A stretch of DNA of 64,000 nucleotides from JBJHBP01 sp050485685 (GCA_050485685.1 JBJHBW010000008.1:1-64000); one strand, 5' to 3'; shown: positions 31,853 to 40,954, numbered from the stretch's first letter. Numbers and translations: made by a program. The notes: a model not told the origin generated them from the letters alone.

Positions 31853-31888
31853 GAGGGCATCCGAAGCATGGTCAGCGCATGCGCGGCG

Positions 31889-33604
31889 TCAGTAAATGAC
31901 ACCGTTCTCCGCTTCATAGCGTTCCCAGGATGCGAGCATGTCCTGATACCGCTGCGGCTCCTGCTGTGACAGATCGTTCTGTTCAAACGGATCCTCACCA
32001 AGATTGAACAACTGCCACCGGCGCTGGTCGGCCGGCGCCGCGTTGTCCCATACCAGCTTCCAGTTGCCGCGACGCACGCTGCGCTGGCCGAACAGTTCCC
32101 AGCCGAACAGGTGTTCATCGTCGCGCACGGCTTCGGTTTCGCCGTACAGGACGGGCAGCAGCGACAGCCCCTGCGGCGGCAGCACTTCACGGCCGCGGTG
32201 GGTGGCGCCCGGATGCTCGCTGCCGGCCAGCGCGAGGAACGTCGGCAGCAGGTCCATCACGGTACCCACCACATCCGAACGGGCACCGGCCGCCACCGCC
32301 TGCGGGAAATGCACGAAGGTGGGCACGCGAATGCCGCCCTCGAAGCCGGTGAACTTGTGACGATTGAACGGCGACGCGCTGACACTGGCCCAGTTGGCGC
32401 CATACATCACATAGCTGCTCGCACTGCCGAGGTTGTCGAGGCTGTGATCGTACTCGGCGCCGATGAAATTACTGATCGGCGGTGACAGGTCACGGCGGGT
32501 GGGTTCGGGGCCGTTGTCGGACGTAAACATGATGAAGGTGTTGTCGTACTCACCGATGTCGCGCAGGTAGGCAATGAAATCGCCGATGTAGCTGTCCAGA
32601 TCGCTGACCATGGCCGCATAGATCTCCATGCGCCGCGCTTTCAGCGCCCGCTCTTCATCGCTCAGCGAATCCCAGCGCGGCTCGAAGCGAGAATCGGGAA
32701 TGGGTTCGGCATCGGCGGCCACCAGACCCAGTTCCTGCTGACGCTCGAAGCGCCGCCGGTACAGAACTTCATAGCCCTCGTCGTACCAGCCGCGAAAACG
32801 TGCGATGGATTCTTCCGGCGCCTGCAGCGGCCAGTGCGGTGCGGTATACGCGAGGAACGCAAAGAACGGACGTCCGTCATCGCGATCCTGGTCTATGTAC
32901 TCGATCATCTTCTCGGTATAGACGCGCGTGGAGTAGAAGTCATCGTCCACGTAAAGCAGGTCGTCGCCTTCGCGATAGCGCGCCGGCTGCGGGCCGCGCC
33001 AGTCCCATGGCCCCAGGTGCGCGGCGCCGTCCAGTGAAATGAAGGAGCGTCTGAATCCGCGCGCTCGAGGGCCGGTCTCCACGTCATCGCCGAGATGCCA
33101 CTTGCCGGTCATGTAGGTGTTGTAACCGGCATCGGTCATCAGCGACGCCAGCGACGCAACGCGAAAATTCAGGTACCCCTCGTACCCGGGCTGGCCGCGC
33201 TGATCGTCACGGTTCGGCGCGCCCATGACACCCAGGCCCGACAGGTGATTGTCCATCCCGGACATCAGCATTGCGCGCGTCGGCGAACAGGTCATGCTGG
33301 CATAGAAGCTGGTCAGCAGCATGCCTTCGCGCGCCAGGGCATCGAGGTTGGGCGTCGGGATCTCGCCGCCCAGGACACCCAGATCCGCAAAGCCGAGATC
33401 GTCGGCCAGTATCAGCACGATGTTCGGACGCCGGTCGCCATCAGGCGCCGGCGTCACGGTGGAACCACCCTGCATGGATTCGCCACCGCAGGCGGTCAGG
33501 GCCACGATCACAGTCGCGCTGCCCAGGGCTGTCATCACGCCCCTGATCAGACGACGTGAACCTTCTCGGGTGCGGGCTGCTGCAGCCTGTCGGCTGCGAC
33601 CCAT
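31889..33604 (-). CDS. sulfatase lipoprotein (Cys-type, S1 family)
   Basis: ATG 33604 follows GGGGAGGGGAGC and gives 571 residues; an upstream in-frame start is less likely. A lipoprotein signal ends at Cys39 (LTAC). The alkaline-phosphatase-fold sulfatase domain starts with RRPNIVLILADDLG (metal ligands Asp68/Asp69) and contains the formylglycine motif CSPTR (Cys106-Arg110), YMTGKWHLG, TAPHWPLQAP and a later FTSDNGPEP that completes the metal site. It should hydrolyse an organic sulfate ester in the envelope; the arylsulfatase-like architecture does not fix the substrate. Maturation would need the FGE encoded next to it. Confidence 0.94.
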   Translation of the reverse strand: MGRSRQAAAARTREGSRRLIRGVMTALGSATVIVALTACGGESMQGGSTVTPAPDGDRRPNIVLILADDLGFADLGVLGGEIPTPNLDALAREGMLLTSFYASMTCSPTRAMLMSGMDNHLSGLGVMGAPNRDDQRGQPGYEGYLNFRVASLASLMTDAGYNTYMTGKWHLGDDVETGPRARGFRRSFISLDGAAHLGPWDWRGPQPARYREGDDLLYVDDDFYSTRVYTEKMIEYIDQDRDDGRPFFAFLAYTAPHWPLQAPEESIARFRGWYDEGYEVLYRRRFERQQELGLVAADAEPIPDSRFEPRWDSLSDEERALKARRMEIYAAMVSDLDSYIGDFIAYLRDIGEYDNTFIMFTSDNGPEPTRRDLSPPISNFIGAEYDHSLDNLGSASSYVMYGANWASVSASPFNRHKFTGFEGGIRVPTFVHFPQAVAAGARSDVVGTVMDLLPTFLALAGSEHPGATHRGREVLPPQGLSLLPVLYGETEAVRDDEHLFGWELFGQRSVRRGNWKLVWDNAAPADQRRWQLFNLGEDPFEQNDLSQQEPQRYQDMLASWERYEAENGVIY

Positions 33605-33711
33605 GGAAGCTCCCCTCCCCATGGCGTCCCCCTGCATGTTGTTGTTGTGCAAACGTGAGCTTAACCCACGGGCGCTGGTGACGATACTGGCTGGCTGCGG
33701 GGCTTAAGCCG

Positions 33712-34755
33712 CTACTGGCGCGACGGCTTCGGGAAGTACCCCACACGGTCGCCGGAGAAGGGTCCCACCCAGATGGTCCCGTCCACATCCAGCGCCGTGC
33801 TCACGCCCTGGAACGAAACGCTGCCGTCGACTTCCTTCAGGATCTGCCGCTGTTCCAGCGTGTCCGGATCGAATGTGGCCACCGTCCAGCCGCTCAGCGT
33901 GACCGGCCCCTGGCCGCCGCTGGAAAACTTCTGTCCTGCGACCAGCAACAGGCCGTCCGATGTCCAGCGCAGGTTGTCCGGTGCGAAATCCACCGGCACC
34001 GTCGCCGTGCGCACCAGAGCTTCGCCACGACGTTCGAAGCGGACCATTTCCCGCGAACCCCAGGCCGCGACATGGATCACGCGACCGCCGTCCGTCAGCG
34101 CGATGCCATTTGCCCCTGACACGTCGGTATCGGGGATGGCCGTGACCGGTTCACCGGGCCGCCACTGCAGCAGGCCGCCGGTGACGTTGCCGGCAAACAC
34201 CGCCCCCATGCCGCCCTGACTTGGCCGGTAGAACAGTGTGGAGATGAACCCGCCGTCAGGCAGAGTATCCAGCGAGTTCATGTAGGTGTCGTCCGGCATC
34301 TGCACGCAACCGATCCACGTCAGCTGCGGCATCGTGCCGCGCGCATCGACAGCAAAGAACTCGACCGCTTCACGACCGCCGTGATTGATCACGAGAAACT
34401 CGTAACGGTCTTCACCGATCTCGCGCAACGTAACGCCATGCGCATTGAACACATCCGGGTCGGGCGGCACGGCACACGCCGCAAAGCGCCCGGCATCGTG
34501 AGCAATTGGTGCAGCGGGCAGCGGGTAGACCACCTCACCCCGCCTCGCAATGGTATCGATCAGTACCAGCGAACCCGGCCGACCGGGCCCTCCCAGGCCG
34601 CTGCCCAGCAGCCACCGGGAGTCACCGACCTGGACCAGATCCTCGACCGCATTCAGCCCGCAGATGAAGTCGATGCCGGCTTCCGGTTCGCAGTTCTGTG
34701 CCATTGCAGTCGCGCCGGTTGTCAGCAACAGCGCGAGCGTACAGATCCGTTTCAT
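33712..34755 (-). CDS. secreted beta-propeller protein, SMP-30/paraoxonase-like
   Basis: This 347-residue protein has a clear signal peptide (MKRICTLALLLTTGATAMAQ) preceded by GGAAGGAA. The mature part consists of repeated four-stranded blades (GSRWLLGSGLGGPGRPGSLVLID, EDRYEFLVINHGGREAVEFFAVD, GANGIALTDGGRVIHVAAWGSREMVRFERR, GTIWVGPFSGDRVGYF) typical of six-bladed calcium-dependent lactonase/arylesterase propellers. It may hydrolyse a lactone or ester or bind a ligand. It is 107 bases upstream of the sulfatase start and in the same direction, so it may belong to the same transcription unit. Confidence 0.7.
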   Translation of the reverse strand: MKRICTLALLLTTGATAMAQNCEPEAGIDFICGLNAVEDLVQVGDSRWLLGSGLGGPGRPGSLVLIDTIARRGEVVYPLPAAPIAHDAGRFAACAVPPDPDVFNAHGVTLREIGEDRYEFLVINHGGREAVEFFAVDARGTMPQLTWIGCVQMPDDTYMNSLDTLPDGGFISTLFYRPSQGGMGAVFAGNVTGGLLQWRPGEPVTAIPDTDVSGANGIALTDGGRVIHVAAWGSREMVRFERRGEALVRTATVPVDFAPDNLRWTSDGLLLVAGQKFSSGGQGPVTLSGWTVATFDPDTLEQRQILKEVDGSVSFQGVSTALDVDGTIWVGPFSGDRVGYFPKPSRQ

Positions 34756-34789
34756 TGACCGTTCCTTCCCGTTTCCGGCTCTGGTTTGA

Positions 34790-36505
34790 TTATGGCGCCT
34801 GCGCCGGCTGCGGCAATGCCGCGAAAGCCTCCCAGCACGACAGGAACACCTGCCCTGACAGGTGACGAATGAAATCGGTGTCGTTGAGACGGTCCAGAAC
34901 GGGCCCTTTCACTTCAGCCAGATGCAGCGTGATGCCGCGCGCGCCCAGCGTATTGTGCAGGGCCTCCAGCGTTTCCAGCGCCGTCGTGTCGACATGACTG
35001 ACCGACGACATGATCAGCACCAGATGCCGCACGTCGGGCTGCTGGGAGCACAGCTGCGCAATGCGATGTGCAACCGCCTCGGCATTGCCGAAGTACAGAT
35101 TCTCGTCCACACGCAGCATCAGCAGGCCTGTGCGTGTATTCACGCGATGCCGCAAGACGTTGCGGAAATGCTCGCTGCCCGGCACCTGGCCGACAACAGC
35201 GATATGGGGTCGGCTGGAACGCCAGACCAGACTCGCCAGGGAAAGACCCACACCAATCCCGACACCCGCCTCCACGCCGAAAGCGACAACGCCGACAGCC
35301 GTGCAGGCCAGTGCGATCGCGTCGGCGCGATCGTAACGCCAGGTGACCATGAAGCGCTTGGGGTCGATCAGCGGCACGACGGCGGCAATGATGATGGCTG
35401 CCAGCACCGTGGTCGGCAGCGCCGCAAACAGCCCGGTCGCAAACATCAGCACGAGAGCAATGATCAGCGCCGTGATCACGCCGGCGAGCGCGGTGCGCGC
35501 GCCGGCGTCGGCGTTCACCGCAGTACGCGAGAATCCGCCCGCCACCGGAAAGCCGCTGGATATCGCGCTGGCGATGTTCGCCGCACCCAGCCCGCGAAGC
35601 TCAGCGTCTGCCGAGATACGCTCACCTCGCGCACGTGCCATGGAACCTGCCACTGCGACGCTCTCTATGAAGCCCAGCAGTCCGATGACCAGTGCGGGCA
35701 GCAGCAGCACCGGCACCAGTGCCGGATCGACTGCAGGCAGTGCCAGCGCCGGCAGGCCGCCGGGCAGATCACCGGTGACCGCCAGCCCTTGCGCCTGCCA
35801 GCCGGCTGACAGTACAAGACCAATACTGGCCAGCACCACCAGCATCGGCATCAGTTTCGCGAGCACGCCGGCCACATGCCGTGGAATCCCGGTCAGCACC
35901 AGCATCCGCACCAGCCACAGCCGCGACAGCACCAGAACGACCAGTGTGCCCAGACCCAGGGCAGCGGTGAGCAGATGCGCGTCGGAGATGGCTGCAGCGA
36001 TATCGGCCAGCATGCTGATGCCGGAGCCGGACGGCACGGCAAGTCCCAGCAAGGGCCGCAGCTGACCGATCAGTATCAGTACCGCGGCACCGGTCATGAA
36101 GCCGCTGATCACCGGATGACTGAGCAGATGGGCGAGCGCACCCAGCCGCAGAAATCCGAACAGCAGCAGCGATGCGCCGGACAGCAGCGCCAGCAGGGCC
36201 GCCGCGGCGATGTATTCAGGGCTCCCGGCAGGCGCCACCGTCTGCAGCGCCGAGCCGGTCATCAGCGCAATGACCGCCACAGGCCCTACCGAAAGCACAC
36301 CGCTGGTTCCCAGCCATGCGTACGCGACCAGAGGCAGCACGCTGGCGTAAAGCCCCACATGCGGCGGCAGGCCGGCAAGCGCCGCGTAGGCCATGCTCTG
36401 CGGCACCAGCAGCATCGCTGCCACCAGACCCGCGACCAGGTCACCAGTGACGTAGTCACGCCTGTAGTGACGCACCCAGTCAGGCAGCAGTCGGGACGGT
36501 TTCAC
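34790..36505 (-). CDS. SulP-family inorganic anion transporter
   Basis: This 571-residue protein has a sulfate-permease core of about 12-14 segments (residues 15-420; LVAGLVAAMLLVPQSMAYAALAGLPPHVGLYASVLPLVAY, GSMARARGERISADAELRGLGAANIASAISSGFPVAGGFSRTAVN) and a C-terminal STAS domain (about 450-560) with MSSVSHVDTTALETLEAL. SulP proteins move sulfate, bicarbonate or other anions. Sulfate is favoured here because a sulfatase lies on one side and sulfur-handling genes on the other, but this is inference. It starts with GTG; the upstream YeeE/YedE gene ends 24 bases away. Confidence 0.9.
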   Translation of the reverse strand: MKPSRLLPDWVRHYRRDYVTGDLVAGLVAAMLLVPQSMAYAALAGLPPHVGLYASVLPLVAYAWLGTSGVLSVGPVAVIALMTGSALQTVAPAGSPEYIAAAALLALLSGASLLLFGFLRLGALAHLLSHPVISGFMTGAAVLILIGQLRPLLGLAVPSGSGISMLADIAAAISDAHLLTAALGLGTLVVLVLSRLWLVRMLVLTGIPRHVAGVLAKLMPMLVVLASIGLVLSAGWQAQGLAVTGDLPGGLPALALPAVDPALVPVLLLPALVIGLLGFIESVAVAGSMARARGERISADAELRGLGAANIASAISSGFPVAGGFSRTAVNADAGARTALAGVITALIIALVLMFATGLFAALPTTVLAAIIIAAVVPLIDPKRFMVTWRYDRADAIALACTAVGVVAFGVEAGVGIGVGLSLASLVWRSSRPHIAVVGQVPGSEHFRNVLRHRVNTRTGLLMLRVDENLYFGNAEAVAHRIAQLCSQQPDVRHLVLIMSSVSHVDTTALETLEALHNTLGARGITLHLAEVKGPVLDRLNDTDFIRHLSGQVFLSCWEAFAALPQPAQAP

Positions 36506-36529
36506 GCCGCGCCGCCGGTCATCACACGG

Positions 36530-36973
36530 TCATGCCGTTTGCGCTCGCGAACGGCCGGCGGCCTCCAGCAGTTCAAATACCGCCATGCCCGCCAGCATGG
36601 CGAGAACGAACACCACAGCCTTGGGCTGACCGGCACCCACTGCCACCAGGGCCGGCCCCGGACAGAAACCAACCAGACCCCAGCCTATGCCAAAGCCCAG
36701 GCCGCCCAGCACCAGGCGTCGGTCTATGTCGCGCCGCTCCGGCAACCGCAGCGGCGCGCCGAGCAGGGTTACAGGTCGCTTGCCGGCTATCGCGAACGCA
36801 ATCGACCCGACGGCCACGGCGCCACCCATGACCAGCGCCAGCGATGGATCCCAGCCACCGGCGAGGTCGAGAAAACCGAGCACCTTGGCCGGATTGGCCA
36901 TGCCCGACACGAGCAGTCCGGCACCGAATACCAGTCCGACCAGCCAGGCGAAGAAATCGTAACGGCTGATCAT
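36530..36973 (-). CDS. YeeE/YedE-type transporter subunit (DUF6691), C-terminal half
   Basis: ATG 36973 gives 147 residues with four membrane segments and the motif IGWGLVGFCPGPALVAVGAG (Cys in GFCPGPA), the signature of the second half of YeeE/YedE transporters. With the preceding gene, 2 bases upstream, it forms the split PmpA/PmpB-like pair. Related proteins take up thiosulfate through conserved cysteines, or handle other reduced sulfur species. The frame extends upstream but overlaps the partner gene and is not used. Confidence 0.88.
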   Translation of the reverse strand: MISRYDFFAWLVGLVFGAGLLVSGMANPAKVLGFLDLAGGWDPSLALVMGGAVAVGSIAFAIAGKRPVTLLGAPLRLPERRDIDRRLVLGGLGFGIGWGLVGFCPGPALVAVGAGQPKAVVFVLAMLAGMAVFELLEAAGRSRAQTA

Positions 36974-36975
36974 GA

Positions 36976-37407
36976 TCAGACTCCGATCAGGTGACGGACG
37001 ACGAACACGGTCGCAAAACCCGCGCCCATGAACGCGAGCGTCGCTACGATGGATCGCGGCGACAGTCTGGAGATGCCGCATACACCGTGACCGCTGGTGC
37101 AGCCCGCGCCGTAACGCGTGCTGATACCGACCAGGAAACCGGCCGCGATCACCAGCGGATATCCGGCGTCAATCTGAATCTCGGGCAATGCCGCAATCAC
37201 CGGCCAGGCCAGCGGCGCGACCAGCAGTCCCAGCGCGAATGCGACTCGCCAGCTGATATCGCCGCGCGTCGGTCGCAGCAGTCCACCGACAATGCCGGAA
37301 ATTCCGGCGATACGCCCGTTCAGCAATACGAACGCCGCCGCCGCGAGCCCGATCAGCACGCCGCCTGCCAGCGCCGAACCCGGCGTGAATGCATCCCAGT
37401 CGATCAT
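36976..37407 (-). CDS. YeeE/YedE-type transporter subunit, N-terminal half
   Basis: This 143-residue protein has four membrane segments and the family motif YGAGCTSGHGVCGISRLSPRS, with cysteines implicated in thiosulfate conduction in TsuA relatives. It starts at ATG 37407 after ACAGGAGAGG. It is the first gene of a unit running through its partner half, possibly into the SulP gene, and is divergent from the metallo-beta-lactamase gene across a 271-base region with a promoter and a repeated element. Together with the divergent genes it resembles the bigR-type sulfide-detoxification cluster, without the BigR repressor or a sulfite exporter. Confidence 0.9.
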   Translation of the reverse strand: MIDWDAFTPGSALAGGVLIGLAAAAFVLLNGRIAGISGIVGGLLRPTRGDISWRVAFALGLLVAPLAWPVIAALPEIQIDAGYPLVIAAGFLVGISTRYGAGCTSGHGVCGISRLSPRSIVATLAFMGAGFATVFVVRHLIGV

Positions 37408-37492
37408 CGTCCTCTCCTGTTGTCGATTCGAGCATTACTGCTGCGAAATACAGGCTGCAGCATCTGGAAACAAGAGAAACAGCAAAATAGGT

Positions 37493-37650
37493 AGTTGCCA
37501 CGATTGCAGGCAGCTCTGAGCGCTACTATAAATGGCGGCACGCAAGATGGGAGTCAACAGGGATGCGGCGGGCGCATCGCTTTATTGACCTCCGGGACTG
37601 CATGTCCGGACCTGTAGGCTGCAACAGGTGCCAGGGGCAGTTGCCACGAT
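37493..37650. repeat. 12-bp direct repeat in the divergent sulfur promoter region
   Basis: AGTTGCCACGAT occurs at 37493-37504 and again at 37639-37650. The first copy abuts the -35 element of the plus-strand promoter; the second lies 29 bases before the hydrolase start. A pair of identical sites this close is a reasonable binding site for a regulator, although two 12-base copies could be fortuitous. Confidence 0.45.
37504..37532 (+). promoter_or_regulatory. sigma-70 promoter candidate for the persulfide-hydrolase gene
   Basis: TTGCAG (37504-37509) and TATAAA (37527-37532) are separated by 17 bases. The transcript would start near 37540 and carry a leader of about 140 bases before the ATG at 37679. 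Confidence 0.55.
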
Positions 37651-37678
37651 CAGGTGCCCGCAAGCCACGGAGCTGACG

Positions 37679-38539
37679 ATGCGACCGAAAGTAGAGCCGT
37701 TTCTCGATCTCGACACGGAGACCTGGAGCTATGTCGTCTATGACCGTGACGGTGGCCGCTGCGCCGTCGTCGATCCGGTTCTGGACTACGACCCGAAAGC
37801 CGGACGCACAAGCACGGCGGGTGCCGAGCGGCTGGTTGAGTTCGTTCGTGAGAAGCATCTCACCGTGGACTGGATACTCGAGACCCACGCGCACGCCGAT
37901 CACCTGTCGGCCGCACCGTTCATTCGTTCCAGGCTGGGCGGAAAGATAGCGATCGGCGAGAAGATCCGCGACGTGCAGAAGATCTTTCGCGATGTCTTCA
38001 ACCTGAAAGATACGCTGGTTCCGGATGGCAGCCAGTTCGATCAGCTGTTTGCTGCCGGTCAGAGTTTTCCGATCGGCGACCTCGAGTGCGAAGTGATGTA
38101 CTCGCCAGGCCACACTCCCGCCGACATGGCCTGGCGCATAGGCGATGCCGTGTTCGTCGGCGACACGCTGTTCCTGCCGGACGTCGGCACCGCGCGCTGC
38201 GATTTTCCCGGCGGCGACGCCGCCACGCTGTACCAGTCCATACAGCGGCTGCTTTCATTGCCGGGCGAGACGAGACTCTTCATGTGCCATGACTATCCTC
38301 CCGAGGGCCGTGAGCACCGCTGCATGACCACGGTGGCCGAGCAGAAGAAACACAATATTCACGTGCGCGACGGGATCAGCGAAGCTCAGTTCGTGGAAAT
38401 GCGCACGGCCCGCGATGCGACCCTGGAGATGCCGCGCCTGATCCTGCCATCCATACAGGTCAACATACGCGCCGGGGAGCTGCCGCCGGCAGAAGACAAC
38501 GGCGTCAGCTACATGAAAATTCCGATCAACAGACTGTAA
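37679..38539 (+). CDS. metallo-beta-lactamase fold hydrolase, persulfide dioxygenase-like (Blh/ETHE1 group)
   Basis: ATG 37679 with GGAG upstream gives 286 residues. The MBL signature THAHADH is at residues 69-75, followed by SPGHTPADM and FVGDTLFLPDVGTARCDFPGG, a pattern shared with ETHE1 and Blh proteins, which oxidise glutathione persulfide to sulfite with a single iron. FMCHDYPPEGREH near the end is typical of the Blh subgroup. It is followed 31 bases later by a TIGR01244 protein, and the divergent genes encode a YeeE/YedE pair, all consistent with detoxifying sulfide and persulfide. Assignment to persulfide dioxygenase rather than another glyoxalase-II-like hydrolase is by similarity and context. 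Confidence 0.88.
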   Translation: MRPKVEPFLDLDTETWSYVVYDRDGGRCAVVDPVLDYDPKAGRTSTAGAERLVEFVREKHLTVDWILETHAHADHLSAAPFIRSRLGGKIAIGEKIRDVQKIFRDVFNLKDTLVPDGSQFDQLFAAGQSFPIGDLECEVMYSPGHTPADMAWRIGDAVFVGDTLFLPDVGTARCDFPGGDAATLYQSIQRLLSLPGETRLFMCHDYPPEGREHRCMTTVAEQKKHNIHVRDGISEAQFVEMRTARDATLEMPRLILPSIQVNIRAGELPPAEDNGVSYMKIPINRL

Positions 38540-38570
38540 GCTTCAGACTGCCGCCCGCGGGGACAACGAC

Positions 38571-38924
38571 ATGCCACTGGAGATCACGCGGCTGAATGCC
38601 GATTTCGCGACCGCAGGACAGCTTTCACCTGAGGACATGGCGGAAGTGGCTGGACTCGGATTTCGTGCCGTGATCGACAACCGGCCGGATGGCGAGGCAG
38701 GCGCGGAACAGCCGCCATCGGACCAGCTCAAGGCAGCCGCCGAGCAGGCTGGCCTTCAGTTCGTGTACCAGCCGGTGGTCGGCAGCGAGATCGATATGGA
38801 TGATGCCGCCACGTTTGCCGCTCATCTGGATGCACTGCCGCGGCCGGTGCTGGCCTTCTGCCGATCGGGTGCACGCTCACAGTACCTTTACCGGCTTGCC
38901 GCCGTCGCGCGTTCGCGAAGCTGA
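38571..38924 (+). CDS. TIGR01244 (DUF442) family sulfurtransferase/phosphatase-like protein
   Basis: This 117-residue protein has the small phosphatase/rhodanese-like fold of DUF442: LSPEDMAEVAGLGFRAVIDNRPDGE at the start, VYQPVVGSEIDMDDAATF, and the loop FCRSGARS (Cys about residue 96, Arg 102), a CX5R-like active site. In related clusters it is fused to or encoded beside the Blh hydrolase. It probably handles sulfane sulfur; a role as a phosphatase has also been proposed for the fold. It ends 32 bases before the convergent permease gene. Confidence 0.88.
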   Translation: MPLEITRLNADFATAGQLSPEDMAEVAGLGFRAVIDNRPDGEAGAEQPPSDQLKAAAEQAGLQFVYQPVVGSEIDMDDAATFAAHLDALPRPVLAFCRSGARSQYLYRLAAVARSRS

Positions 38925-38955
38925 CACTTCCGCGCGCAACATTCGCCATAAGCCA

Positions 38956-40173
38956 TTACTCGTAACGCAGTGCCTCGATGGGGTCGAGCTTTGCAGCCTT
39001 GCGCGCCGGATAGAATCCGAAAAAGATACCGACCGCTGCGCTGAATGCAAAGGCATACATCACCGCATCGGTTGGCATGTAGACCGGCCACTCGGCGTAA
39101 CGCGCAATCGCATGACTGACCGCACCACCGAGCACGATGCCCAGCACGCCGCCCAGACAGCTGATCATCGTCGCTTCCAGCAGGAACTGGCGCAGGATGT
39201 CGCGCTGACGTGCGCCGTTGGCGACGCGTATGCCGATCTCGCGCGTTCGTTCCGTTACGCTCACCAGCATGATGTTCATGATGCCTATACCGCCGACCAG
39301 CAGCGAAATGCCGGCGATGGAGCCGAGCAGGAAGGTCATCACGCGTGAGGTTTCGGTGGCCGTCTGCGCGACCTCTTCCTGGGTCTGAATCGAGAAATCG
39401 TCCGCCTGGCCGGGCGCGAGCCGGTGGCGTTCGCGCAGCAGGTCGGTGATCTTCAGCCGCGCAATGTCCATTGCATCGGCGCTGATGATCTGCGTATTGA
39501 TCACCATCGCATGACTGCGACCGGAGATGTACCGGAACCCGGTCGTATACGGCACCAGAATGATGTCATCCTGAACGGAGCCCATCAGCGACATGCCCTT
39601 GCGATCCAGCACACCGATGACCTGCAGCGGCATGCCACGCACGCGGATTACCTCGCCGACCGGATCGGTTCCCTCGAAAAGCTCCTCAACAATGGTCTGC
39701 CCGACCACGGCGACCTGGGTGGCACGCGCGACGTCCTCCTCGTCGAACATGCGACCGCTCTCCAGCGGCCAGGCACGGATCTGCAGATAGTCGGCCGACT
39801 GCCCGTAGATGCGTGTGAACCAGTTACGCCGCCCGTACGACACCTGCCGCTGCGAGCGCACCTCGGGACTGGCGGCAATCACTTCGGGAATTTCATCGCG
39901 CAGCGCCTCGGCGTCTTCGGGTGTCAGCGTGTTGATCGTGCCTCCACCGGTACTGACGCCACCGAGCTGTTGACTGCCCGGGAAAATCAGCATCACATTG
40001 TGCCCGAGGCGATTGACCTGCTCTTCCACTTCCGCGCGCGCACCGGCACCGATGCTGACTATCGTGATCACGGCGGCAACACCGATGACCACGCCCAGCG
40101 CTGTCAGCAGCGAACGCATCAGATTGCGGCGCAGCGCTCTGAGCGCTACCAGCAGCAGCAGATCGGGGCGCAT
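38956..40173 (-). CDS. MacB-like ABC transporter permease
   Basis: This 405-residue permease has an N-terminal membrane segment (about 20-42), a large periplasmic MacB_PCD domain (about 45-260), and three C-terminal segments (about 280-395) with the FtsX signature GGIGIMNIMLVSVTERTREIGIRVANGARQRDIL. MacB-type permeases are mechanotransmitters moving toxins, antibiotics or lipoproteins from the periplasm side. Here the ATPase is a separate protein, whose stop codon overlaps this start by one base (40173). It is the last gene of a three-gene unit. Confidence 0.93.
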   Translation of the reverse strand: MRPDLLLLVALRALRRNLMRSLLTALGVVIGVAAVITIVSIGAGARAEVEEQVNRLGHNVMLIFPGSQQLGGVSTGGGTINTLTPEDAEALRDEIPEVIAASPEVRSQRQVSYGRRNWFTRIYGQSADYLQIRAWPLESGRMFDEEDVARATQVAVVGQTIVEELFEGTDPVGEVIRVRGMPLQVIGVLDRKGMSLMGSVQDDIILVPYTTGFRYISGRSHAMVINTQIISADAMDIARLKITDLLRERHRLAPGQADDFSIQTQEEVAQTATETSRVMTFLLGSIAGISLLVGGIGIMNIMLVSVTERTREIGIRVANGARQRDILRQFLLEATMISCLGGVLGIVLGGAVSHAIARYAEWPVYMPTDAVMYAFAFSAAVGIFFGFYPARKAAKLDPIEALRYE

Positions 40174-40937
40174 CAGGCCACCTCCTCCTCAGCTTCCTCC
40201 ACCAGCGGCGGGAGTTTCAGCTTCTCTTCAGAAGCATTCAAACGACTGGTGACCTCGCTGTCCTGAACGATCCGTCCGTCGCGCAGCACGATCCTGCGCT
40301 TCGCGAACTGCCCGATCTCCGGTTCGTGGGTGACTATGGCCAGCGTAATGCCTTCGTCGTTGAGTCGCTGGAAGATTTCCATGATCTCCATGCCGGTTCG
40401 GGTATCGAGATTGCCGGTCGGCTCATCGGCCAGCAGCACGGTGGGCTGCGTCACCAGCGCCCGCGCGATGGCGATGCGTTGCTGCTGGCCGCCGGACAGC
40501 TGATTGGGCAGGTGATGGGCACGATCGGCCAGGCCCACCATGTCCAGTGCGGCGCGCGAACGGCGGCCGATCTCCTTGAGGCCCAGACCGCTGCGGCTGT
40601 ACATCAGTGGCAGTTCGATATTCTCCAGCGCAGACGTGCGCGACAGCAGATTGAAGCTCTGAAACACGAATCCGAGCTTGCGGTTGCGCAGCGTCGCCAG
40701 CTGATCGCGCGACAGCCTTGAGACATCCTGACCGTCGAGCAGGTACCGTCCGCGCGAGGGTCGGTCCAGACAGCCGAGTATATGCATCAGCGTGGATTTT
40801 CCCGAACCGCTGGGTCCCATGATGGCAACGAACTCGCCCGGCTCGAACGCGAGCGAAACACCGCGCAGCGCGGGTACCGTTACGCCGCCACTCAACCGGT
40901 AGGTCTTGTGCAGATCTTCCAGTACGACGACGCTCAT
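40173..40937 (-). CDS. ABC transporter ATP-binding protein, MacB/LolD type
   Basis: This 254-residue ATPase has Walker A GPSGSGKST (about residues 42-50), a Q-loop near FVFQSFNLL, the signature LSGGQQQR (about 146-153), Walker B VLLADEPTGNLD and the switch His in VTHEPEI. It belongs to the MacB/LolD/FtsE group that pairs with FtsX-like permeases. The C-terminus has a charged tail (LNASEEKLKLPPLVEEAEEEVA). It overlaps the permease start and follows the adaptor gene by 17 bases. Confidence 0.95.
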   Translation of the reverse strand: MSVVVLEDLHKTYRLSGGVTVPALRGVSLAFEPGEFVAIMGPSGSGKSTLMHILGCLDRPSRGRYLLDGQDVSRLSRDQLATLRNRKLGFVFQSFNLLSRTSALENIELPLMYSRSGLGLKEIGRRSRAALDMVGLADRAHHLPNQLSGGQQQRIAIARALVTQPTVLLADEPTGNLDTRTGMEIMEIFQRLNDEGITLAIVTHEPEIGQFAKRRIVLRDGRIVQDSEVTSRLNASEEKLKLPPLVEEAEEEVA

Positions 40938-40954
40938 CGCGTGCTCCGGCTGCT

